Origin: Dyella subtropica
Lineage (GTDB): Bacteria; Pseudomonadota; Gammaproteobacteria; Xanthomonadales; Rhodanobacteraceae
Direction of reading: 5' to 3'
Assembly (NCBI RefSeq): GCF_026283965.1
Contig: NZ_JAPDPD010000001.1
Span: 496,001 to 560,000, forward strand
Length of the DNA stretch: 64,000 nt
How positions within the stretch are numbered: position 1 is the first letter of the stretch; every line of letters begins with the position of its first letter. A program made the position numbers and the translations under genes. The notes under the pieces are model-generated. The model saw only the letters and a list, made by a program, of their open reading frames with translations. It was not told the origin of the DNA and did not search any database. Of this stretch, positions 54,975 to 61,718 are shown in pieces.

Positions 54975-55375
54975 GCGCGATCCGCAACCAGGGCGATGAC
55001 TTTCTCGGGCGTGGCTGGGCGTTCCCGGTGCAGGTGCAGGGTGGGCGCGTGGTCTTCGCCGTCGACGCGGAGGACATCCGCCAGGCGATTCTGCTGATCC
55101 TGCAAACGGCGCCGGGCGAACGGGTGATGCTGCCCGCGTTCGGTTGCCGCATCAACGAACTGGTGTTCGCGGCTGGCAACGCATCCACGCTGAGTCTGGC
55201 CCAGCTGTATGTACAGGAGGCGCTGGAGCAATGGGAACCGCGCATCCAGGTGGCCGGCGTGGCGGCCAGCATCGACCCGCGCCAGCCCAACTGCATGCAG
55301 ATCGCCGTCGATTACCTGATCCGCGATCGCAATCGCCCGGACAACCTGGTCTATCCGTTTTACCTGAAGAGCTGA
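54971..55375 (+). CDS. baseplate wedge protein gp25/GpW-like (Pvc9-like)
   Basis: This is a 134-residue gp25-family wedge protein with FLGRGWAFPVQVQGGRVVFA, then EDIRQAILLILQTAPGERVM and LPAFGCRINELVFAAGN, the signature in which the conserved E(R)xxxP..G(C/S) loop primes sheath polymerisation. The length is typical. It starts within the 14-base tandem repeat; no strong ribosome-binding site is visible, and coupling to the PAAR gene may have been changed by the duplication. Confidence 0.93.
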   Translation: MSAIRNQGDDFLGRGWAFPVQVQGGRVVFAVDAEDIRQAILLILQTAPGERVMLPAFGCRINELVFAAGNASTLSLAQLYVQEALEQWEPRIQVAGVAASIDPRQPNCMQIAVDYLIRDRNRPDNLVYPFYLKS

Positions 55376-55395
55376 TCGTCGAAAGGAGTGACACG

Positions 55396-55641
55396 ATGAA
55401 CCTGCACAACCTGCCAAACAACAACGATGCGCACGACGAGTTGCCTGGCGATACCGCGCGTACGCCCAGCCGCCTCGAGCAGCGCCTTGCCGTACTGCGC
55501 CAGGAATACGAGGCCGGCCAGACGCAACTGCGAGCCCTGGAGCAACGCTCACGCGACCTGCAGAACACGATGCTGCGCATCCATGGCGCGATCACGGTGT
55601 TGGAGGATTTGCTGGCGGAGGAATCGGCGCAGCCGGCTTGA
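55396..55641 (+). CDS. small coiled-coil protein of the injection system
   Basis: This 81-residue protein opens with a polar stretch (MNLHNLPNNNDAHDELPGDT) and continues as a probable coiled coil (LEQRLAVLRQEYEAGQTQLR, ALEQRSRDLQNTMLRIHGAI). A strong AAAGGAG stands before the ATG. It lies between gp25 and the large baseplate gene, where injection loci often carry a small helical gene; no family was recognised. It may be a bundle component of the wedge or an assembly factor. Confidence 0.75.
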   Translation: MNLHNLPNNNDAHDELPGDTARTPSRLEQRLAVLRQEYEAGQTQLRALEQRSRDLQNTMLRIHGAITVLEDLLAEESAQPA

Positions 55642-55659
55642 TGCAGGCCATGCGCAGCC

Positions 55660-58600
55660 ATGACTGATGCCATGAGCGATCCCATGCTCGACCCCATTCT
55701 TGATTTTCGCAGCGCCGAGCAGTTCTTCCAGCAGGCGCTGGCGCTGGCGCGCGCGTATACGCCGGAGTGGACGTCGCCATGGCCTACGCAAGAGCCCGAC
55801 GCCAAGGACGTCAACGAAGATCCAGGGCTGGTCCTGCTCAAGCTGTTCTCGCTGCTGGCGCGCTATATCGGCGAGATGGAAAACCAGCTGCCCAACCAGC
55901 GGCAGCTCGCTTTCTATCAGTTTCTCAATCTGCAGTTGCGCTCGCCGCTGGCGGCCCAGGCGGCGCTCACCTTCACGCTGCAAGCCGAGCAGCCGCCGTG
56001 CGAGATACCGGTCGACAGCGCGGTGCTGGATACCGTCACCCAGGAGATCCGCTTTCAAACCAACAAGCCGCTGCTGGTGGTACCGGCCACGCTGAGCGCC
56101 TTGATGACCATGATTCCGTCGCAGGATCACTACATCAACGCATTCGACGCACTGGGCTCGGGGCGGTCGGTGCCGCTGTTTCTCGCGCAGGAAGACGATG
56201 CGCTCGAAATACCGCTATCGCACTGGTTCATGCTGGGCGATCCGGAGCTGTTCAAGCCCGATCCCGCCTTGCAGCGCATTGTGGTGAACCTGACCGGGGT
56301 GCGGCTCGACCCCGCGTATTTCGAACAGTGGGCGGATGGTGCGCTCAATCCGCTGGCCGCCACCGTAGTGGGCACGCACAGCGGTTTGCAGCTCACCGTG
56401 CAGTTGAACCAGCCGCCCACCGCCCCACCGCTCACCGTGGCGCAATTGGAGAGCGAGCTGTATGCCGCGGACGGGCGTGACAGCGGATTCACGGCCGACG
56501 CGGACGCCGCCGCGCAGCCGCCGCAATACTGGCTGCTGGTGCAGCCCGCGCCGATGGTTCGGGTGATCAATGCGCTGGAGAGCCAGCTGCCGGTGATTAC
56601 CGGCCTGAGCTGCACCTTGTCGGGCGACGCCATCCCGCCCGAGCAGGCCGCCTCGGGTCCGGTACAAGTGAACATCCGCAACGGCGTGTACCCCTTCGGC
56701 CAGACACCGGCCGTGGAGGACGCTTTCTACGTGCGTTCCGACAACCTGTTCGCGCGAAAGGGCGCTGAAATCAGTCTCAACTTCGTGTTGAGCGACGTGG
56801 CGACGGACTACCCGGTGACATTGTGCTGGCAGTTCTGGGACGGCTCGGCCTGGCAATCCTTCAATGCGACCGCGGCCCAGATCAGCACCTACCGCTTCGT
56901 CGACACCACCAACGCCTTGCGCAACAACAACCCGAATGGCCCGACCAGCGTGCGGTTCCTGTGTCCGGACATCCAGCCCACTACCGTGGCCGGCGCCGAG
57001 GGGCGATGGATACGCGTGGTGATCACGTCGGGTGGCTACGGTGACATCGGCGGCATCACCACCCAGGGCGTGAGCGCCACTATCGACGCCATCCCCGACT
57101 CGATTCTTACCGCACAACAGAAGCAGCAGGTCACGGCGTATCTCAACAACGTGGAGGGCGTGAATTTCTCCTATAGCTACACGCCGAGCAGCTATGCGCC
57201 GCCTTATATCCAGTCACTGCTGCTGAGCTATGCCTACACCGCCACGCCCAAGAACCTGTGGACGTACAACGCCTTCGCCCTGAGCCGCTTCCTGTTCAGT
57301 CCGTTCAAGCCGGTGGAGGATCGCTACACCTGTTGCTACCTGGGCTTTGCACCGGAGGATTTCAGTCGCTACACGCTGGGGCGCACGCTGACCTTGTACT
57401 TCTATCTTTCGCAGGAGTACGCCGATGGGGCGCCGGCCCTGCCGTGGGAGTACTACGACGGTTTGACTTGGCGTGCCCTGTCGGTGGATGACGGCACGGC
57501 GGGCTTCACCCGCTCGGGCATCGTCAGCTTCATCGTGCCGGACGATATGCCTGCGGTCATGCTGTATTCGCAACAGGCTTGCTGGTTGCGCATACAGAAC
57601 CCGCGTCCGCGCCAGAACGTATCGGTGTACGGCGTCTATCCCAACACGGTGATGGCCGGCAATCGCAGCACCGTGCTGGACGAAACACTGGGGTCCAGCA
57701 ACGAGCAGCCTGCCCAGGTATTCGAGCTGAGCTATACGCCGGTGCTGACTGGGTTGGAGCTGGACGTCGCCGAGCCTGAGGGCATGGAGCCGGCCCCGTC
57801 ACCCGACGGAAACGACCTGGCGCTCACCGTGACTCCGCCCAGCACCACGGCGCAAGCCAGCGGCACGGTGTTGCGCCGTTGGCAACAGGTGGACACTTTC
57901 AGTTTCAGCGGACCCACCGACCGGGTGTACACACTCGACAGCGAGAACGGCCTGGTGACCTTCGGCGATGGCTACAACGGCATGATTCCGCCGAGCGGCT
58001 ACAACAACATCATCGCCACCCGCTACCAATACACCCAGGGCCTGACGGGCAACGTATCGGCGAATCAATTGACCGTGCTGCGCCCTGGCTACAGCGCGAT
58101 CGCCAGTGTCACCAACCCGGCGCCGGCGCTGGGCGGAGTAAACGGCGACAGCGTGGACGACCTGCTGGCGGCGGCACCGCCCCAGGTAAAGGCCAACAAC
58201 CGCGCGGTGCAACTGGACGATCTCGATACCTTGGCGCGTGCCGCGAGTCCGGCAGTAAGCCGCGCCCACGCGGTCGTCGCCGCCGACGGGCGCATTGCCG
58301 TCGGCGTGCTGGCGCTTTCGCAAGCGCCGCAACCTTATGCGCCGCCCGCGTTGCTCGACCAGGTGGCCGTCTATCTGCGCGCGCGCTGCCTGGCGCCGCT
58401 GGCGCCGCGCATCTATTGCCGCGAGCCCGATTACCTGCCTATCGAGGTGGTGGCGCAGGTAACGGTGAACGTGGCGCCGGATCAACGCAATGCGGTACAG
58501 CAGGATCTGGCCCGCCAGCTGCAAGCCTTTTTCCAACCGGTATTCGGTGGGCCGGGCGGGCAGGGCTGGGCGTTCGGCCAGACCGTACAAGCCGCCCAGG

Positions 58601-58755
58601 TAAGTCGCTTGCTGCGCAGCGATCCGCGCGTCACCGGCGTCGTCGGCCTGGCCTTGAACGGCGTGCAGGGTGGCGACATCGCGCTGGCGCCCAACCAGGT
58701 GGCTGCGGCCGGCAGCGCGAGCGTGCTGGCTTACACCGTGGCCCTGGCGAGCTAG
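55660..58755 (+). CDS. baseplate J-type wedge protein, large (Pvc11-like)
   Basis: This 1031-residue baseplate protein has an N-terminal wedge core (DVNEDPGLVLLKLFSLLARY, IGEMENQLPNQRQLAFYQFL), a large beta-rich insertion, and a C-terminal baseplate-J segment (NGLVTFGDGYNGMIPPSGYN; VKANNRAVQLDDLDTLARAA; PAVSRAHAVVAADGRIAVGV). Pvc11/gp6-like proteins form the ring that holds sheath and fibres. It is followed after four bases by a second J-type gene. Confidence 0.92.
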   Translation: MTDAMSDPMLDPILDFRSAEQFFQQALALARAYTPEWTSPWPTQEPDAKDVNEDPGLVLLKLFSLLARYIGEMENQLPNQRQLAFYQFLNLQLRSPLAAQAALTFTLQAEQPPCEIPVDSAVLDTVTQEIRFQTNKPLLVVPATLSALMTMIPSQDHYINAFDALGSGRSVPLFLAQEDDALEIPLSHWFMLGDPELFKPDPALQRIVVNLTGVRLDPAYFEQWADGALNPLAATVVGTHSGLQLTVQLNQPPTAPPLTVAQLESELYAADGRDSGFTADADAAAQPPQYWLLVQPAPMVRVINALESQLPVITGLSCTLSGDAIPPEQAASGPVQVNIRNGVYPFGQTPAVEDAFYVRSDNLFARKGAEISLNFVLSDVATDYPVTLCWQFWDGSAWQSFNATAAQISTYRFVDTTNALRNNNPNGPTSVRFLCPDIQPTTVAGAEGRWIRVVITSGGYGDIGGITTQGVSATIDAIPDSILTAQQKQQVTAYLNNVEGVNFSYSYTPSSYAPPYIQSLLLSYAYTATPKNLWTYNAFALSRFLFSPFKPVEDRYTCCYLGFAPEDFSRYTLGRTLTLYFYLSQEYADGAPALPWEYYDGLTWRALSVDDGTAGFTRSGIVSFIVPDDMPAVMLYSQQACWLRIQNPRPRQNVSVYGVYPNTVMAGNRSTVLDETLGSSNEQPAQVFELSYTPVLTGLELDVAEPEGMEPAPSPDGNDLALTVTPPSTTAQASGTVLRRWQQVDTFSFSGPTDRVYTLDSENGLVTFGDGYNGMIPPSGYNNIIATRYQYTQGLTGNVSANQLTVLRPGYSAIASVTNPAPALGGVNGDSVDDLLAAAPPQVKANNRAVQLDDLDTLARAASPAVSRAHAVVAADGRIAVGVLALSQAPQPYAPPALLDQVAVYLRARCLAPLAPRIYCREPDYLPIEVVAQVTVNVAPDQRNAVQQDLARQLQAFFQPVFGGPGGQGWAFGQTVQAAQVSRLLRSDPRVTGVVGLALNGVQGGDIALAPNQVAAAGSASVLAYTVALAS

Positions 58756-58759
58756 CGCG

Positions 58760-59875
58760 ATGAGCTTCGAACTGCCCGACCTCGACACCCGCAACAGCGC
58801 TGTGCTGCAAGCTGAGCTGATCCGGCGCATTCCCCAATTCACGCGGCTGTGGACGGATTACAACGAATCCGATCCCGGCATCACCTTGCTGCAATTGCTG
58901 TGCTGGCTCGGCGAGTCGCTGCTGTACCAGACCAACGCTATTCCGATTCAGACGCAGCAGAATTTCCTGCGCGAAGTGCTCGGCCTGGCGTTCACATCCA
59001 ACACCACGGATTACAGCAAGGCGGCTGACAAAAACTACGACTTCGCGTTCCAGAGCTTGCGCGCGGTGCTGGGGCAGGTGGAGGCGGGCACGCCGTTGAA
59101 TCGCGCGCAATTGCAACATGCGGTGCTGAACTATCTGGCGACGCCTTATCTGGCGTTGTCCTGCGACGACGTGCAGACCCTGGCACTCGAAACCAACCAG
59201 ATGATCGCTGCACAGCAGGCCAAGGCCGGCAACCCCACGCCCGAGCCCTTGCTGGTGAAGCGCGCCGACGCGCAAGTAAGCGACGAAGCAACCAGCGTGT
59301 ACATCCTCAGCAATGCGCTGTGGGCCTACCAGCTGCCTGCTTACCCCAACACCAACGTGCCCGATGCGCAGGGCGGATTGCAGCGCGTGCTGTTGCTGCA
59401 AAAACCCTCCGGCAGCGCAGCGCAAGCCGCTGCCCAGGCCCAGAGCCAGCTCTTGAGTCAGGTGAACACCTACCTCGCGCCGCGCGTGCTGCTGGGCAGC
59501 CGGGTGAACGTGGCGCCCGCGCAACTCACCGAAATCAACCTGAGCGTGGCGGTGCGCTGCCCACCGTATGCGGTGTTGAGCGTGGTGCTCGATGCGCTGC
59601 TGGCGAGCCTGTTCGCTTATTTCAAGCCGGATACCTGGACCTATGACCAGCCACCCTTGCTGGAAAATCTGTCCTTGCTGATCGAGCGCGTGCCTGGTGT
59701 CTCGGCGTTGGAGGACATCGAACTCAGCTATGCACCCACGGCGCAGCTGCCGACCTATGCGCAGCTCGGCGTCAACTTTCTGATCGCCGACCTGCCGTCC
59801 GGCCCACCCGCCATGCTCTACCGCGGACTGCCGCAACTGCGTTCCCTGGAGATCTATGCGAGGAGCGCCTCGTGA
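58760..59875 (+). CDS. baseplate J-type wedge protein, small (Pvc12-like)
   Basis: This 371-residue second wedge protein contains IRRIPQFTRLWTDYNESDPG, then ITLLQLLCWLGESLLYQTNA, a motif shared with the larger protein (DPG-ITLL), and later RVLLGSRVNVAPAQLTEINL. It pairs with the Pvc11-like protein as a heterodimeric wedge. ATG 58760 is chosen because upstream frame lies in the previous gene. It overlaps the next start by GTGA. Confidence 0.88.
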   Translation: MSFELPDLDTRNSAVLQAELIRRIPQFTRLWTDYNESDPGITLLQLLCWLGESLLYQTNAIPIQTQQNFLREVLGLAFTSNTTDYSKAADKNYDFAFQSLRAVLGQVEAGTPLNRAQLQHAVLNYLATPYLALSCDDVQTLALETNQMIAAQQAKAGNPTPEPLLVKRADAQVSDEATSVYILSNALWAYQLPAYPNTNVPDAQGGLQRVLLLQKPSGSAAQAAAQAQSQLLSQVNTYLAPRVLLGSRVNVAPAQLTEINLSVAVRCPPYAVLSVVLDALLASLFAYFKPDTWTYDQPPLLENLSLLIERVPGVSALEDIELSYAPTAQLPTYAQLGVNFLIADLPSGPPAMLYRGLPQLRSLEIYARSAS

Positions 59876-60891
59876 ACGAACCCGCCCAGCTGAGTTACCT
59901 GCGCTATCTGCCGGCGGTGTTCGCCAAGTCCGACGCTGGCTTTCTTGGGCACTATCTGAAGATCTTCCAGAAGCTGCTCAGCGGGCTGAACGACGACACC
60001 CTCGACAGACGGCGCGGCATCCAGGAACTGCTCGCCGCCGGAGTGGTAGGCAACTTGTTCTACAGCCGTTTCAGCTTTCTGTTTCCCGCGGACGACCAGG
60101 CATTCATTCCGCCCATTTCCGGGCTGCCCACGCCCGAGCGCGATGAGATTCTCACCGAGTTCAACCGCTACATCGGCGTGCCGGCGCCGCACAATCCCCT
60201 GCAAGGTCATGTCGCCGCGGCGGGCGCGGGCGCCAACGATGGGCTGGCCGACTTCACGGCCTGGTTGAACGAATTCCTCAGCTGGCTGGCGAGCTGGGTG
60301 GACCTGGTGCTCGACCAGGCTTGGGAGCTGGACAAGAAGCGCCGGGTGATCGCCGAGATCATGGCGCTGTACCGCCTGCGCGGCACGGCGCAGGGCATGA
60401 GCATGCTGCTGAATCTGCTGCTCGATCTCCCGATGACGACTGTGCCGTGCTACGTGCCGGGCAGCGTTACGCCGTCTCCTACGGGGACGTTGAGCGTGAA
60501 TGTACTAAACCCGACGCCACCCGCCATCAAGGTCAACGGGCAGGCTGGTGCACCCGGCACGTTCACGCTGCGCTGCGCCTACCAGCCCGGTATGCCGCTG
60601 GTATCGGGCTATGCGCCCTGGCTGTTCCTGGTGCAGGTGTGTTTGCCGGCGTATGCCGACCCGACCCTCGTGCTCGCCCCCGCGGGCGTGCAGCAAGTGC
60701 AGACGCTATTGGCCCAACTCACCACCTTGCTCGATGCGCTCAAGCCGGCCGCCAGCAGCTACCAGCTGCAGATATTGGGCGGCATGTGTCTACAAGCGTA
60801 TCCCAGCGATCCACCCGTTCAACCGGCCCAGCCCAATCCGCCGCAACTCTCCGTCAACGCCGTTCTAAGCACGCAGATGCCATCGCCATGA
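59872..60891 (+). CDS. tail protein I-like baseplate/fibre-adaptor protein
   Basis: This 339-residue protein belongs to the phage tail I-like (TIGR02242-type) family: LSYLRYLPAVFAKSDAGFLG, then HYLKIFQKLLSGLNDDTLDR and KKRRVIAEIMALYRLRGTAQ followed by GMSMLLNLLLDLPM. It likely links wedge and fibres. The C-terminal 120 residues are a beta-rich domain. The GTG start at 59872 has AGGAG upstream and overlaps the preceding stop. Its own stop overlaps the next ATG. Confidence 0.88.
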   Translation: MNEPAQLSYLRYLPAVFAKSDAGFLGHYLKIFQKLLSGLNDDTLDRRRGIQELLAAGVVGNLFYSRFSFLFPADDQAFIPPISGLPTPERDEILTEFNRYIGVPAPHNPLQGHVAAAGAGANDGLADFTAWLNEFLSWLASWVDLVLDQAWELDKKRRVIAEIMALYRLRGTAQGMSMLLNLLLDLPMTTVPCYVPGSVTPSPTGTLSVNVLNPTPPAIKVNGQAGAPGTFTLRCAYQPGMPLVSGYAPWLFLVQVCLPAYADPTLVLAPAGVQQVQTLLAQLTTLLDALKPAASSYQLQILGGMCLQAYPSDPPVQPAQPNPPQLSVNAVLSTQMPSP

Positions 60892-61718
60892 CACAGCCAG
60901 CCGCTTCCATTCCGCAGAACGTCGCCTACACCTTGCTGTACCAGGACGGCATGTTCCTCACCGCCAGCGAAATGAGCCTGGCGCAGACCTATTTCGTCAA
61001 CTGGCTGCAATGGCAGAACCAGTTCTTGTATACGCCCGGCGTCCTGAGCGGTCTGTTGGTGAGCAACCCCAGCGGCAATACCTTGAGCGCGACCACCGGC
61101 GCGGGCTTCGACTCGGCCGGGCATTTCGTGATCCTGCCCGATGGTGGGGGCAACACGATCACCGTATCCCCCAACGCCACCAACCCCAGTTTCGTCGGGC
61201 TGGTCTACCCCTCGATACCGCCGCCGGTGGCGGACATGCCCTACACCGTCAATTGGGCGGGCAGCCTGCAGCTGGCCAACACCGTCGACTCGCTGCCGGC
61301 CAACAGCATCCTGCTGGCACAGATCAACATGACCAGTACCGGCGGCATCGACTCCGTGAAAGATATGCGCACGGCAGTGACCAGCCGGCTACCTGCCGTT
61401 CTCACTGTGGACGAGGCGTACGTCACGAAGGCTGCACTGCCATCGGCGCAGAGCCGCAATGGCGTGGCCGGCGTTTCGGGTGCCAAGTTGCGCAAGCAGG
61501 GGGACAGCGTGCCGACGGTGGTCTATTACAACGAGCAACAGACGGCGGCCTTCGACCAGATCCCGCATGTGCTCGTGACCGTACAGGGCAACCTGCCGTA
61601 CGCCACGGCGGTGAGCGAGATAGGGCCGGAGAAGTTCACCCTGACGCTGACTGCCGTGCTCGCACCAGCCGCGGATGTTGACGACCCCATTCACGTGAGG
61701 TGGCTGGCTTATGTCTGA
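60888..61718 (+). CDS. short fibre with H-type-lectin-like C terminus
   Basis: The product is a 276-residue protein. The N-terminal half (YQDGMFLTASEMSLAQTYFV; NWLQWQNQFLYTPGVLSGLL; ATTGAGFDSAGHFVILP) resembles the N terminus of the following fibre gene, so both probably dock on the same baseplate site. The C-terminal 70 residues (FDQIPHVLVTVQGNLPYATA, then IGPEKFTLTLTAVLAPA and DDPIHVRWLAYV) have the spacing of the H-type lectin domain, a sugar-binding fold. It may bind target-cell glycans. Start ATG 60888 overlaps the previous stop; the stop overlaps the next start. Confidence 0.78.
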   Translation: MTQPAASIPQNVAYTLLYQDGMFLTASEMSLAQTYFVNWLQWQNQFLYTPGVLSGLLVSNPSGNTLSATTGAGFDSAGHFVILPDGGGNTITVSPNATNPSFVGLVYPSIPPPVADMPYTVNWAGSLQLANTVDSLPANSILLAQINMTSTGGIDSVKDMRTAVTSRLPAVLTVDEAYVTKAALPSAQSRNGVAGVSGAKLRKQGDSVPTVVYYNEQQTAAFDQIPHVLVTVQGNLPYATAVSEIGPEKFTLTLTAVLAPAADVDDPIHVRWLAYV